From: Halalkalibacter akibai JCM 9157 | Lineage (GTDB): Bacteria > Bacillota > Bacilli > Bacillales > Bacillaceae_D | DNA length: 64,000 nucleotides | Assembly (NCBI RefSeq): GCF_000513135.1 | Contig: NZ_BAUV01000008.1 | Span: 62,001-126,000 of the forward strand | Direction: 5' to 3' | In this document: positions 28,674-37,985 of the stretch, in pieces | How positions within the stretch are numbered: the stretch's first letter is position 1 | Layout: each line of letters opens with the position of its first letter | The notes under the pieces: generated by a model | What the model was told of the DNA's origin: nothing | The model's input: the letters and a program-made list of their open reading frames with translations, nothing else | Database searches by the model: none | Translations under genes and position numbers: made by a program

Positions 28674-29906
28674 CTAAGGATAAGTTAATAATTTTTCATT
28701 TAGATCTATAATTATAAAACATTTGTCATCATTTTTATCTGTTTCGGGTAATTCTTTGTTGATCAAACTGATTAGTTTCTTTTTCATCTCTATTAACGAA
28801 GTTTGTTTTTCAGCTTTTATAATGGAGAGAAGTGTGTTTGATTCTATTATGTCTGAAACCCCGTCTGTATAAAGAAATAAGCGACCAGGGCTAGTATAGG
28901 TAAAGATACTAGTTTCAAATTGAATACCTTTTATTAAACCAATTGGTGGGATTGTAGATGAAAGTTCAACCTGTTCCCCATTTAAAGGTTGCCAGACTGC
29001 CCCAGGGTGTCCAGCATTAATGTAGCTAATTTCTTGTTTTTTCGTATCTATTAACATATAGATGGCCGTACTATGGTGTCTAGCTTCCTCGTTATGTTGA
29101 AATAAAGTATGAAGGTGTTGATCTAATTCTTTCATTACAATATCAGCTTTAGAGCCTGCAGAAATTAATTTCTGGAATAAAGAGTGTAGAGACATCGTAA
29201 TTAAAGATGAGGAAATGCCATGCCCCATCACATCGACAATCATGATTCCATACGTATGTTCGTTCACTTGGTAGAACCCATACATATCTCCAGATAATTG
29301 ATTAGAAGGTTGATAGTAGGCCTCTGTTTGCAAATGTTCAGTATGCAATGGCTTAGTTAAAGATGTTTTTTGAACTAATTTTGCTAACTGGAGTTCTTTT
29401 TCTGTTTCTAACTTATACTGTTGATTTTGTTTATATAAGATCAGGAGTTCCTCTTGTTTTTTTTCAAGTGTTAAGAGTGCTTGTTGTAAATCAGCATTTG
29501 CTTGCGCTTTCTCTTCTAGAGCTGTCTCCGCCACTTTTTTAGCTTCAAGTAGTTCATTTTCAAATTCATTTCGCTTCTGCATCTTGATGAGGACACAGTC
29601 AATAAAAACCTTTCCGTCCTTTTTTCTTTGCTTTGCATTCACTAGTACGGGAACTTCCTCTTTATGAATAGATTCTAAAGAAAGATACATTTCCTCAACT
29701 TGCTTAACCTTTACAAGTGGGACAAAATACAATTGATAAAAGATTTGAGAAGGTAAGGTTAAAATTTTATTAATGTTTTCGCTGATTAATGAATCATGGG
29801 AATACCCTAGTAGAGATTGTAGTGTATCGTTTATATAAACGATATTACCTTCTTCAGTTAAAGTAAGAAATCCACATGGTGCAAAATCTAATTGTTCATT
29901 GTTCAT
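28674..29906 (-). CDS. rsbP: Energy-stress phosphatase RsbP (PAS-PP2C)
   Basis: 410 residues. A PAS domain (about 1-120, GFLTLTEEGNIVYINDTLQS) is followed by a long coiled coil (about 125-195) and a PP2C-type SpoIIE domain (about 200-405). Metal-binding aspartates are visible in SGDMYGFY, IVDVMGHG, LYTDGVSD and DKNDDKCFI. This is the exact architecture of B. subtilis RsbP (403 residues). RsbP dephosphorylates RsbV-P under energy stress and so frees sigma-B. The gene lies 29 bp behind an rsbQ homologue, as in B. subtilis. A nearby sigma-B operon is not in the window, and which substrate it has here is inference. Confidence 0.88.
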   Translation of the reverse strand: MNNEQLDFAPCGFLTLTEEGNIVYINDTLQSLLGYSHDSLISENINKILTLPSQIFYQLYFVPLVKVKQVEEMYLSLESIHKEEVPVLVNAKQRKKDGKVFIDCVLIKMQKRNEFENELLEAKKVAETALEEKAQANADLQQALLTLEKKQEELLILYKQNQQYKLETEKELQLAKLVQKTSLTKPLHTEHLQTEAYYQPSNQLSGDMYGFYQVNEHTYGIMIVDVMGHGISSSLITMSLHSLFQKLISAGSKADIVMKELDQHLHTLFQHNEEARHHSTAIYMLIDTKKQEISYINAGHPGAVWQPLNGEQVELSSTIPPIGLIKGIQFETSIFTYTSPGRLFLYTDGVSDIIESNTLLSIIKAEKQTSLIEMKKKLISLINKELPETDKNDDKCFIIIDLNEKLLTYP

Positions 29907-29935
29907 TAATTCCCACCTATTTCTATAGTTCGGAC

Positions 29936-30742
29936 TTAGTTGTTTACTAGATAATCTTTTATGAGGTTAATGGTTTCTTCTGGGTGACTTAAATGTGGGC
30001 AATGACCAGTCGCTCCCATATATTTTAATGTGCTGTTAGAAAGATGCTGGTGCATGTATTGACCAACTTCTTCAGACGCAATAATATCGTCGCTACACTG
30101 TAAAATAAGAGAAGGCGTTTGTACCTTTTTCAAGTCATCGCGGTTATCCGAAAAGAAAGTAGCTTCTGCGAATTGCCGGGCAATGATAGGGTCGGTAGAG
30201 CAAAAACGATCTTTAAGATCGTCTGTTATCTCAGGGAAATTAGTATTGTTTGTTACGGTTTGAGCAAACATAGTTGCCCAGCCAATGTAATTTTTCTCCA
30301 TCATATCTAGTAAGCCAATTAATTGCTCTTTTTCAAAACCACCAATATATTTTGGTGGATGATTTAAGTAACAAGGGGAAGGTCCAATCATGATAAGTTT
30401 AGAGAATAATTCAGGCCTTTTTATTGAAGCTAGCATTCCAATAATACTGCTAACGGAATGGCCTACAAATATAGCATTATTAAGCTCTAATACGGAGCCG
30501 ATATCTATAATATCTTGGGCATACCCTGTTAATTCACTGTATTTTCCTGAATCGTAGGCACTCAAGTCTGAATTACCAGAGCCAACATAGTCGAATAAAA
30601 CTACTTGGTAATCTTCTTCAAATGCTTTAGCAACGGTTTTCCAAACAGTCTGATCACAACCAAAACCAGGAGCGAATACCATTGGCTGACGACCTTTTCC
30701 GTTAATTTTAACATTGTTTCGACTAAGAATATATTGATCCAT
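29936..30742 (-). CDS. rsbQ: RsbQ alpha/beta hydrolase (partner of RsbP)
   Basis: 268 residues from ATG 30742, seven bases after GGAGGAG; a longer in-frame start at 30763 has no such site. The triad is visible: Ser in FVGHSVSS, Asp in QCSDDIIAS, His in [28 protein letters not shown] forms the oxyanion-hole region. Length and sequence match B. subtilis RsbQ (269 residues), which hydrolyses or senses a small hydrophobic molecule and activates RsbP through its PAS domain. The order rsbQ-rsbP with a short gap supports the same role here. The ligand is not known from sequence. Confidence 0.88.
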   Translation of the reverse strand: MDQYILSRNNVKINGKGRQPMVFAPGFGCDQTVWKTVAKAFEEDYQVVLFDYVGSGNSDLSAYDSGKYSELTGYAQDIIDIGSVLELNNAIFVGHSVSSIIGMLASIKRPELFSKLIMIGPSPCYLNHPPKYIGGFEKEQLIGLLDMMEKNYIGWATMFAQTVTNNTNFPEITDDLKDRFCSTDPIIARQFAEATFFSDNRDDLKKVQTPSLILQCSDDIIASEEVGQYMHQHLSNSTLKYMGATGHCPHLSHPEETINLIKDYLVNN

Positions 30743-30979
30743 AGGTAGACTCCTCCCTGACATGATAATCTTAACTTTATTATATGAGGTTTTCTATGTA
30801 ATTGTATAGGAAACTTATTTAAAGATGTGAGTTTTCATGGTGAGAATAATTGGTAAGAGAGTTAGTAGCTTTACCTTGTTTAAATTAAAAAAATTTGGGA
30901 CAATACTATAGAATTGATAGTTCAGATTACTTGAAGTAGAATGAAAAGACATTTTCATGGTTGAAAAGAGGGTAACACA

Positions 30980-32041
30980 ATGAATAAACCATCCATTTAC
31001 GGATTAACGAATGAACAGTTAACAGCGTGGTTATTAGAGCGTGGACATAAAAAAGGCAGAGCGGCACAAGTTTGGGATTGGTTATATCAAAAAAGAGTAA
31101 CAAGTTTCTTTGAAATGAAAGATGTTAATCAAGATTGCCTTAAGGTGTTAGATGAACATTTTTCTATTCAAACATTGTCTGAGCATTTAAAACAAGAAGC
31201 TTCTGATGGAACGGTTAAGTTCTTATTTAAACTTCACGATGGTAATTTAATCGAAACGGTTTTAATGAAACATAAGTACGGCTTATCTGTCTGTGTTACA
31301 ACTCAAGTTGGTTGTAATATTGGCTGTAGTTTCTGTGCGAGTGGACTTTTAAAGAAAGATCGTGACCTTTCAAGTGGTGAAATTGTCGAACAGATTATGA
31401 AAGTACAACTTTACCTTGATCAAAAAGGTGAAAATGAGCGAGTAAGTCATATTGTTGTAATGGGAATAGGGGAGCCTTTTGATAACTTCACGAATATGGT
31501 TGATTTCTTGAAAATTGTTATTGATCAAAAAGGATTGGAAATTGGTCCAAGACATATAACGGTTTCGACGAGTGGACTTGCTGATAAGATTTACGAGTTT
31601 ACGGAGTTAGATTTACGTGTTAATTTAGCGATTTCATTACACGCACCTAACAACGAGTTGCGGACAAAGATTATGAAAATTAACCGTGCAATCCCATTAG
31701 AAAAACTAATGCCAGCCATTGATTTTTATATTGAAAAAACAAATAAACGAATCACACTAGAATACATCTTATTAAAAGATGTTAATGATCAAGTTGAGCA
31801 TGCGCAGGAATTAGCCGATTTGATTGGGGATATGCGTGCATATGTAAACTTGATCCCTTATAATCCGGTTGACGAACACAGTCAATACCAAAGAAGTGAT
31901 GATAAAGCCGTTCTTGCCTTTTACGATGTGTTAAAGAAGAACAAAATCAATTGCGGTATCCGTGTGGAGCACGGTACAGATATTGACGCTGCGTGTGGGC
32001 AGTTAAGAAGCAAGCAAATGAAGAAGCAACCTCAAAAATAA
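30980..32041 (+). CDS. rlmN: Radical-SAM 23S rRNA adenine-C2 methyltransferase, streptococcal-type RlmN
   Basis: 353 residues. The radical-SAM cluster is CNIGCSFC in [17 protein letters not shown], and the second catalytic Cys lies in [10 protein letters not shown] near the end. A N-terminal helical domain (about 1-90) fits RlmN. RlmN methylates C2 of A2503 in 23S rRNA and A37 of some tRNAs. The text [16 protein letters not shown] and [12 protein letters not shown], with VNLIPYNPV, resembles the RlmN of streptococci and enterococci more than the YloN type of Bacillus, which reads ASTLGGLKR at the same place. This may be a second copy. The Cfr alternative is less likely because the Cfr-specific ATGDIGLKK is absent. 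A 19-bp terminator follows. Confidence 0.85.
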   Translation: MNKPSIYGLTNEQLTAWLLERGHKKGRAAQVWDWLYQKRVTSFFEMKDVNQDCLKVLDEHFSIQTLSEHLKQEASDGTVKFLFKLHDGNLIETVLMKHKYGLSVCVTTQVGCNIGCSFCASGLLKKDRDLSSGEIVEQIMKVQLYLDQKGENERVSHIVVMGIGEPFDNFTNMVDFLKIVIDQKGLEIGPRHITVSTSGLADKIYEFTELDLRVNLAISLHAPNNELRTKIMKINRAIPLEKLMPAIDFYIEKTNKRITLEYILLKDVNDQVEHAQELADLIGDMRAYVNLIPYNPVDEHSQYQRSDDKAVLAFYDVLKKNKINCGIRVEHGTDIDAACGQLRSKQMKKQPQK

Positions 32042-32082
32042 CAAAAAGAAACCAAATCAACGTGATTTGGTTTCTTTTTGTT
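32040..32082 (+). terminator. Strong terminator after rlmN
   Basis: A 19-bp perfect stem (32040-32058 with 32064-32082) and a 5-base loop. T runs lie inside the right arm. Confidence 0.85.
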
Positions 32083-32138
32083 ATAAGATCCAAGTGGTAA
32101 CGCCTAACAAGTTATCAACATGTTAATAACTAGGGAAA

Positions 32139-33197
32139 TTATTCTATTTTTACTGACACTCGATCAGTAGCATTATAACCATATCCTTTTCTGTTCCAAA
32201 ATGGAGATTCAGGTTGTACGCGTCCATGCGAATCTGTAGCTTTCGATAAGAGAGTATACTCTCCTGTCTGCCAGACAACCCACTCAAAAGACCAGGATAC
32301 CCAACCATAACTTTCTTTCTTTTTTAATAGAGCGTTTGACCAAGTTATTCCACCGTCTGTGCTAATTTCAACTTTTGAAATATACCCCTTTCCAGTCCAA
32401 GCTATTCCAGTTATCTGTATTTTTCCTGTCGATAAAATTTGTAGATCAGTTGGCTGTTGAATAGAAGAATTTACATTTTGAACTGTAACAGGAAAACTAT
32501 CATTATCGTTATTCACATGTGGATAAAAAACATAATCTTTTGTTTGAAAATGTCCACCGAACTCTTTATCAGCTAATTTAATATGTTTAAGCCATTTAAT
32601 TGAAGCCATGCCGTACCAATTAGGTACAATCAGTCTTAAAGGGAAACCGTGTTTATAAGGAATCGGTTCGTTGTTATATTCATAAGCTAAGATCGTATCT
32701 GGATGAATGGCTTTATTAAGTGGCAAGCTTCGAGAGTAGGGGAGGGGCTGGTCAGTACTAGGTTGTGTTCCCATGTCATGGCTTTCAAAGATTACCTCCT
32801 TAACTTCTTTTTTTATTCCAGTCATTTGCAACAACGTTAACAGAGAAACTCCTTTCCAATAACCATGACTCATTCCTCCTTTTTCCCATTGTTCCCCAAA
32901 CACTTTAGGTTGAAATAAACTTCGCTTGTTGCCTGCGCATTCTAGAACAACCTTTATCTTCTTTGATGGGAGTTTTCTTATATCTTGCATAGAAAAAAGC
33001 ATAGGAATATCAACTAAACCACTAATTGAAAGCCAATGATTTTGATAAGTAAAAGAGGGATAAGAGAAATGATTCCTTAAATAAAAGAACTTAGCTGAAG
33101 TGACATCTGTTTGAACAAATGAGATCGGTGTTTCTTTATTTTCTGGAGTTAAACTATGTGTTTTTCTTGTTGGGTTACTCTTGATGGAGTCAGACAT
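32139..33197 (-). CDS. Sulfite-oxidase-family molybdopterin enzyme
   Basis: 352 residues behind AAAGGAGGTAGG. The Mo-ligating cysteine is in VVLECAGNKRS, followed by GGMSHGYWKGVSL and YEYNNEPIPYKHGFPLRLIVPNWYGMASIKWLK, a set typical of the SuOx fold (shown here in parts: the pterin pocket and the dimer-domain entry). The C-terminal Ig-like dimerisation domain (about 245-350) has KVEISTDGGITW. No signal peptide or twin-arginine motif is visible, and no cytochrome partner is adjacent, so it is probably cytosolic. The substrate could be sulfite or an oxidised sulfur or nitrogen compound. Compare YuiH of B. subtilis. No molybdopterin-synthesis genes lie nearby. Confidence 0.8.
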   Translation of the reverse strand: MSDSIKSNPTRKTHSLTPENKETPISFVQTDVTSAKFFYLRNHFSYPSFTYQNHWLSISGLVDIPMLFSMQDIRKLPSKKIKVVLECAGNKRSLFQPKVFGEQWEKGGMSHGYWKGVSLLTLLQMTGIKKEVKEVIFESHDMGTQPSTDQPLPYSRSLPLNKAIHPDTILAYEYNNEPIPYKHGFPLRLIVPNWYGMASIKWLKHIKLADKEFGGHFQTKDYVFYPHVNNDNDSFPVTVQNVNSSIQQPTDLQILSTGKIQITGIAWTGKGYISKVEISTDGGITWSNALLKKKESYGWVSWSFEWVVWQTGEYTLLSKATDSHGRVQPESPFWNRKGYGYNATDRVSVKIE

Positions 33198-33382
33198 GAA
33201 AACCTACCTCCTTTAGGTAAAGTGTGGTTAGTGATAACTATGCTAGGAGTGTATGTCTTCATGTATGTATTTCTATTTGGGGTTTTAATGGTGGGGGAGG
33301 GGAGAAGATAGAGTGATATGTAAGGTAGTTAAAAAGGAGTAGATTAGGGAATATTTAACTATTTTAAGTGTGGAATTCTAAT

Positions 33383-33539
33383 GTATACATAAAAGTATAC
33401 AAGTTTACAAATATGTAAACATTATGTTTACATTAATGTATACAAGTTTACAAACAAGTATGCATGTTGTTGTAGCAACGTGTGTACAAATTGTTATTGT
33501 TGTATACGTTTTTGTATACATGTATTCAAAATTGAATAC
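33383..33539. repeat. Centromere-like array of GTATAC/GTTTAC hexamers (parC candidate)
   Basis: Hexamers of the form GTNNAC or close to it start at 33383, 33395, 33403, 33415; 33426, 33438, 33446, 33458; 33482; and 33502, 33514, 33522, 33534. Three groups of four share the spacing 12-8-12 bp. GTATACAAGTTTACAAA occurs twice exactly (33395 and 33438). TGTAAAC-ATTAT-GTTTACA (33414-33432) and TGTATTCAAAATTGAATACA (33521-33540) are inverted repeats. The array lies directly upstream of ParM and ParR genes, where such partition sites normally are. The remaining gap from 33198 shows nothing else. Confidence 0.75.
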
Positions 33540-33552
33540 AACTTAAGGCTGA

Positions 33553-33588
33553 TTGACGAATCTACTACTCTATTATAATCTGTAGTAG
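33553..33588 (+). promoter_or_regulatory. Promoter of the parM-parR operon with flanking inverted repeat
   Basis: TTGACG (33553-33558) and TATAAT (33574-33579) with a 15-bp spacer. CTACTAC (33562-33568) and GTAGTAG (33582-33588) bracket the -10, suggesting an autoregulatory operator. Confidence 0.5.
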
Positions 33589-33634
33589 GTGGGATAAAGT
33601 TGAACCCCTCTAATTTAATAAAAGGTGTGGTTAT

Positions 33635-34804
33635 ATGAGTAAAAGTAGAATTGCTGCAATTGACGTAGGTAACGATTCAATTAAAGCGTTATTTGGACAA
33701 GCTGATTTTGAATTAAGTATTCCGAATGTAATTGCTAGAGATACAGAAGATAGACCTGTAATTGGAATAGAAGAATTAAATGACAAAGATCCTTTAGAGG
33801 GAATACATATTAGAGTTCACTCCCCTGCCCTGAAAGAAAACAATGTCATTTATCGTGTTGGAAACCTGGCTACTAAAAGTGACAACCCATCAGAGTTAGA
33901 TCCAGGAAGCAGTAAATCAGAAGAAGATCAAACTTTAGTCATGTTGTTTGCTTCATTAGCATTAGATGCTGTTAGAGAAGAAAATAAGGATATTTTCAAA
34001 AAGAATAATAACGTAGTAGATGCAAACTACACTCTTGGAACAGGACTTCCACTTCGTGAAGTAAAGGAAGGTAAAGATGTAGGCTATAGATCACGCTTAT
34101 TAAGCTCTGTTCACCAAGTTGAATTTTTAGTAACACCAAAATACCAAGGCTTAAAAGTAAATATTCGTTTCGATCAATTAAAAGTGTATCCAGAAGGTTT
34201 TGCTGCTTATATTAACTTGGTAATGGATAAGAATTTAAACATTATTAATAGAGATTTAGTAGATAAGCGCATCATCATTCAAGATATCGGTGGTCTTTCA
34301 ACAGATATCGCGGTTATTAAAAACCGTAATGTAGATGATGATAAAGCTCAAGGTTTCAATTTAGGTGTGTCTGAATCACTTGAAGCGATTCGTGAAGAAA
34401 TTAGAACAAAACACGGTGTGGAACTCGACAGCCGTAGAGATGTTGTTGAAATTTTAACGAAAAAACAAGATCGTAACCATATTATGGTTAAAGGAAGTCG
34501 TACGAGTGTTCATGATATAACGGACCGAATTCTTGTTGAGTTAGCGAAAAAGCAATACCGTCATCTTCGCAATGTTTGGCAGAAGAACTCGCAAACAGAA
34601 ATTGCTTATTTTGTCGGTGGCGGAGCGATGGTGTTAAAAGATTACTTAATTACGTTAAATAACAACTTAGATGGATATAATATTGGGTTTTTTGAAGATG
34701 AGAAAGAAAGTATTTGGATGATGGCAAATGCTTATTATAAGTTGATTGCTGCTTTTGATAGAAAGAATGTAAAAGATTCCGAGAAAAAGGCCGTGAAAAA
34801 CTAG
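33635..34804 (+). CDS. parM: ParM/StbA-family actin-like partition protein
   Basis: 389 residues. The actin fold signatures are visible: phosphate 1 in RIAAIDVGNDSIKALFG, phosphate 2 in IIQDIGGLSTDIAVI, and the adenosine element in EIAYFVGGGAMVLKDYL. LGTGLPLREV is typical of ParM/Alp relatives. These proteins polymerise with ATP and push plasmid copies apart while bound to ParR on parC. The gene follows the repeat array and promoter, and its stop lies 12 bp before the ParR-like gene. Such cassettes are usual on low-copy plasmids. Here it sits among chromosomal genes between a sulfite-oxidase-like gene and a chemoreceptor. Its present cargo is unknown. Confidence 0.87.
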   Translation: MSKSRIAAIDVGNDSIKALFGQADFELSIPNVIARDTEDRPVIGIEELNDKDPLEGIHIRVHSPALKENNVIYRVGNLATKSDNPSELDPGSSKSEEDQTLVMLFASLALDAVREENKDIFKKNNNVVDANYTLGTGLPLREVKEGKDVGYRSRLLSSVHQVEFLVTPKYQGLKVNIRFDQLKVYPEGFAAYINLVMDKNLNIINRDLVDKRIIIQDIGGLSTDIAVIKNRNVDDDKAQGFNLGVSESLEAIREEIRTKHGVELDSRRDVVEILTKKQDRNHIMVKGSRTSVHDITDRILVELAKKQYRHLRNVWQKNSQTEIAYFVGGGAMVLKDYLITLNNNLDGYNIGFFEDEKESIWMMANAYYKLIAAFDRKNVKDSEKKAVKN

Positions 34805-34816
34805 TAGGGTGATTTG

Positions 34817-35425
34817 ATGACAAAAAAGGGGACGACGGGAATACAGAGAGGGCAGGCGATAACATTCCGTCTCCCTTCTGATACACCTGATCACATCATA
34901 AAACAATTACAAAAATTAAAAGAAACAGAAAGAAGAAACTTCTCTAGTAAAATCGCTGAATTCACGATTGAAGGGGTAAGTAATACTTTAACTAAAGAAA
35001 GAGAAACGGTCACAATTCCGCTTCCGAGGCAACTTAGTAAAGAACAAAGAAGTTGGCTTAAACACTCTCACTCTGAATCGTTATTAGGAAGTATTATCTA
35101 TCAACTATTATGCGATCCAGTCCGAGCAACATCGGTACTAGCTGCTTTAAACAGTAATTCATTTAACATTGATGAAGCTCTTTATCTTCAAGAAAATCAA
35201 GATCTTGAAACAGAAGAAGTAGAATCGGATTATACTGAAGATGTTGAGGATATTTTTGAAGAAGAAATCATCTCAAAACCTAAAGTATCTGACGATGATT
35301 TAATGAATTTTGATTGGGGCAAAGTTAAAGATGAGGTTGCTTCCACTCGAGAAGAGGAAGAAGCGGATTCGGAAGAAGACGGAGAAGATTTATTGGGTGA
35401 CTTCTTAGCACAAATGAATAAATAG
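34817..35425 (+). CDS. ParR-like DNA-binding adaptor
   Basis: 202 residues. ATG 34817 is chosen over TTG 34814; AGGGTGA lies just upstream. The N-terminal 60 residues (GQAITFRLPSDTPDHIIKQL, NFSSKIAEFTIEGV) have a strand followed by two helices, the ribbon-helix-helix pattern of ParR proteins. The middle is helical. The last 60 residues are strongly acidic (SEEDGEDLLGDFLAQMNK at the end), as in ParR tails that contact the ParM filament. Position behind parM and a shared terminator support the role. ParR binding to the hexamer array at 33383-33539 is inferred. Sequence similarity among ParR proteins is low, so the call rests largely on context. Confidence 0.7.
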   Translation: MTKKGTTGIQRGQAITFRLPSDTPDHIIKQLQKLKETERRNFSSKIAEFTIEGVSNTLTKERETVTIPLPRQLSKEQRSWLKHSHSESLLGSIIYQLLCDPVRATSVLAALNSNSFNIDEALYLQENQDLETEEVESDYTEDVEDIFEEEIISKPKVSDDDLMNFDWGKVKDEVASTREEEEADSEEDGEDLLGDFLAQMNK

Positions 35426-35436
35426 GAATCTCTTTT

Positions 35437-35476
35437 AACCAGCGTAATCGGTGATACCGAAGACGTTGGTTTTTTG
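35437..35476 (+). terminator. Terminator of the parM-parR operon
   Basis: AACCAGCGT (35437-35445) pairs with ACGTTGGTT (35463-35471) and an inner TCGG/CCGA stem, then six T. Confidence 0.8.
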
Positions 35477-35587
35477 TTTAGCTAATTTCGAATGATTATT
35501 GCAGATAGATTTCTTCTATTCCTATTCATTAAACGGTTTTGTATATACCATTAAGTAAAAATAGTTCTTTTGTATTAGGATAAAAGC

Positions 35588-35615
35588 TAAAGCTTTTGTC
35601 GATCTTTGCCGATAA
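35588..35615 (+). promoter_or_regulatory. Sigma-D (flagellar/chemotaxis) promoter
   Basis: TAAA (35588-35591), 16-bp spacer, GCCGATAA (35608-35615), close to the sigma-D consensus TAAA-N15-GCCGATAT. It precedes a chemoreceptor gene, a usual sigma-D target. Confidence 0.75.
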
Positions 35616-35654
35616 GTAAGTATATACAAAATTTTCAGAATGGGGGAGAGGTAT

Positions 35655-37421
35655 ATGAAAGCGCTTCAAATAAAAGGGTTAACTAAAAAAGTTCTAATGT
35701 TAAATGTTCTCATTTTAATTGTTGTTTCATTATTATTTGGTGTTACCAGTTATAAATTTGCTGAAAAACAATTAATTGATGCAGGAGTTCTTGATTTACA
35801 ACATTCTATTAATGGGAGTTTAGCTATTTTAGATAGTTTAAACAACCGCGTTGTAGCTGGGGAATTAACCTTAGCTGAAGCCCAGGAAATGGCTGGAGTC
35901 TATTTAGCTGGTCCGTATATGAATGTTGAGGAAAAGACTAGAGATTATAAAAAAGCCGCTTTTTTATATAAAGAGCAAGGCTATATGTTTGCTTTTACTA
36001 ATGATCATGTTGCGGCAATTCATCCAATGGGACTTGAGGGAAGAGATTTAACAGATTTACAAGATGCGAATGATAATTATTTAATTCGTGAACTTGTAGC
36101 TGCTTCAAAAATAGAGAATCCTAAAGACCGTGTCCATGTTTATGATTGGATAAATTCAGGAGAAACGGTAGCAAGAGAGAAGTTAGCTTACACTGGTTTC
36201 TATGAGCCTTGGAACTGGATGGTTGGAATTGGGGCTTACACAGAAGAGTTCTATGAAAATACTGGTATTTTAAAGATAATGTCTTTACTAGTCAGTGTGT
36301 TAACGTTACTTGCAGGGTCAGTTATTTATTATCTATTTATAAGAAGCTATTTGAAGAAAATTCAACTTTTGAATCAAAGTGCTAAGGAAATAGCAGCAGG
36401 AAACTTAGCTGTTGAAATACCTGAAATACAGTCTAATGATGAAATAGGTGAGCTTGCTAACTCATTTAAAGAAATGACCTACACGATTAAAGGCTTGTTA
36501 AATGAAGTTAATCACTCAAGTGATCAACTTGCAGCGGCTTCGGAGCAGTTAACAGCTAGTGCAGAACAAACGAAATTTGTTACAAATGAAGTTACAGTGG
36601 CGATGCAATCCATTGCAGCATCAAATGAAACGCAAGTTCGTAGTATTGAAGAAGGGACGACTTCTTTAAATGAAATGTCTGATTCAATTAATAAGGTAAC
36701 TGGACTTGTAGTAAATGCGGCAGAGCAATCTAATAAGACAGCAAAAGAAGCAGAAAAAGGCAACAAAATGATTGGTCAAATCATTAATCAAATGAGTTCA
36801 ATTACACAATCTGTTCATGATTCATCAACGGTGGTAAAGAAGTTAGATGACCGCTCTTCAGAAATTGGTCAAATTATCCAAGTGATTACAGGCATCTCAG
36901 ATCAAACCAATCTACTAGCTTTAAATGCAGCAATAGAAGCGGCCCGAGCAGGAGAACATGGAAAAGGTTTTGCTGTAGTTGCTGATGAAGTTAGGAAATT
37001 AGCAGAAGAATCCAAGCAATCAGCGAATCTTATTTCAGAACTAATCAAGGAGATTCAAGCTGATTCATCCGCTGCAATGGAAGTGATGTCAAGAGGAACA
37101 GGTGATGTTAAAGATGGTGTGACTCTTGTAAACGAAGCGGGTGACTTATTCGGACTCATTTTACAATCAGTTAAACAAGTGACAGAAGAAATCCAGCGTG
37201 TTTCTGGTTCTGCTCTTCTGATTGATCAAAATACAACGAAAGTAAAAGAAACCATTGAATTGTTGGAGGATATTGCAAGACAAACGGCAGCTAACTCACA
37301 AAACGTTGCTTCTTCTTCTGAAGAACAGCTAGCTTCAATGGAAGAAATCTCAACATCAGCAGAAGCGTTAAGTGAAATGGCGCAAGACTTAAGCCATTTA
37401 ATTCAAAGATACAAGTTATAA
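35655..37421 (+). CDS. Methyl-accepting chemotaxis protein, single-Cache type
   Basis: 588 residues from ATG 35655, with GGGGGAGAGG in front. Membrane segment about 14-34; extracellular single-Cache domain about 35-205 ([27 protein letters not shown]); second membrane segment about 210-232; HAMP to about 285; cytoplasmic signalling coiled coil to the end. The hairpin tip reads [20 protein letters not shown], which contacts CheA and CheW. There is no C-terminal CheR-binding pentapeptide. The ligand is probably a small organic acid or similar, as in other single-Cache receptors, but cannot be read. A sigma-D promoter lies upstream and a terminator at 37428 ends the gene. Confidence 0.92.
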   Translation: MKALQIKGLTKKVLMLNVLILIVVSLLFGVTSYKFAEKQLIDAGVLDLQHSINGSLAILDSLNNRVVAGELTLAEAQEMAGVYLAGPYMNVEEKTRDYKKAAFLYKEQGYMFAFTNDHVAAIHPMGLEGRDLTDLQDANDNYLIRELVAASKIENPKDRVHVYDWINSGETVAREKLAYTGFYEPWNWMVGIGAYTEEFYENTGILKIMSLLVSVLTLLAGSVIYYLFIRSYLKKIQLLNQSAKEIAAGNLAVEIPEIQSNDEIGELANSFKEMTYTIKGLLNEVNHSSDQLAAASEQLTASAEQTKFVTNEVTVAMQSIAASNETQVRSIEEGTTSLNEMSDSINKVTGLVVNAAEQSNKTAKEAEKGNKMIGQIINQMSSITQSVHDSSTVVKKLDDRSSEIGQIIQVITGISDQTNLLALNAAIEAARAGEHGKGFAVVADEVRKLAEESKQSANLISELIKEIQADSSAAMEVMSRGTGDVKDGVTLVNEAGDLFGLILQSVKQVTEEIQRVSGSALLIDQNTTKVKETIELLEDIARQTAANSQNVASSSEEQLASMEEISTSAEALSEMAQDLSHLIQRYKL

Positions 37422-37427
37422 ACGGGA

Positions 37428-37470
37428 GGGTTATCGAAAAGTCTGTAGAACTTTTCGATAATCCCTTTTT
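37428..37470 (+). terminator. Terminator after the chemoreceptor gene
   Basis: GGGTTATCGAAAAG (37428-37441) pairs with the complementary arm ending CCC at 37465 with one bulged base, then five T. Confidence 0.85.
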
Positions 37471-37472
37471 GC

Positions 37473-37736
37473 TTATTGTTGGTTAGATAATTGCTGCAAA
37501 GCTTGTTTTTGTTGTTCTAACTCAGACTGAACTAAGGCAACCGCATCTTGGTTATCAAAACTAGAAGCTTGCTTAAGAGCGTGTTCCGCTTTTTCAATTG
37601 ATTGATACGCTTGATCAATCAATTTTTCATTAGGGTGACTTAGTGCCTGACTGACAGCGTTTTGAACGTGCTCGACAGATTGCTGTGCTTGAAAAATTTC
37701 ATTTTGAGCTTGTAAGCTAGAAATATTATTTTTCAT
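37473..37736 (-). CDS. Small helical protein, DUF2564-like
   Basis: 87 residues, almost wholly alpha-helical by composition, rich in Gln and Ala: SVEHVQNAVSQALSHPNE and YQSIEKAEHALKQASSF. The pattern of paired heptads recalls the short cytosolic DUF2564/DUF3813-type proteins of Bacillus, whose role is unknown. No Cys, no membrane segment. GGGAGTT stands in front of ATG 37736. It is convergent with the chemoreceptor and probably shares the terminator at 37428. Confidence 0.6.
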   Translation of the reverse strand: MKNNISSLQAQNEIFQAQQSVEHVQNAVSQALSHPNEKLIDQAYQSIEKAEHALKQASSFDNQDAVALVQSELEQQKQALQQLSNQQ

Positions 37737-37849
37737 TTAAACAACTCCCTTCTTCTTTATGTTGCGCTTTATCTTGATTTTTTATAGGAAGAGGGGATTT
37801 TTTTTATAAGCATATTTTGAGAAAGTTTGTTAATAAGTGAGTTTAATAA

Positions 37850-37985
37850 AGATACTGCGGTTATATCGCTACATCCCTTTGCTTTCGAGGCCATTAACCA
37901 CCCTTTTCCATTGGCCTTCCTCGCTTACAGCGGGGAGGTGCCGAGCCTCTTTGGCTTTGCCTATGAGGTCTCGATCAAACCTCTT
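37850..37985 (-). repeat. Bacillaceae interspersed GC-rich repeat, copy 1
   Basis: On the minus strand the segment contains GACCTCATAGGCAAAGCC, GAGGCTCGGCACCTCCCCGC and AAGCGAGG, which line up in order with the element at 49253-49381. It is much richer in GC than its surroundings. A 61-codon open frame on the plus strand across it has no coding character and is explained by the repeat. Confidence 0.5.

Noticed and set aside
30980-32041. Cfr antibiotic-resistance methyltransferase
   Set aside because: The cysteine motif context and following residues fit RlmN (ASGLLKK, ATG-type Cfr motif absent), so resistance is not implied.
33635-35425. Whole window as a plasmid
   Set aside because: Apart from parM-parR the genes are chromosomal housekeeping and sporulation genes, with three chromosomal parS sites and topB.
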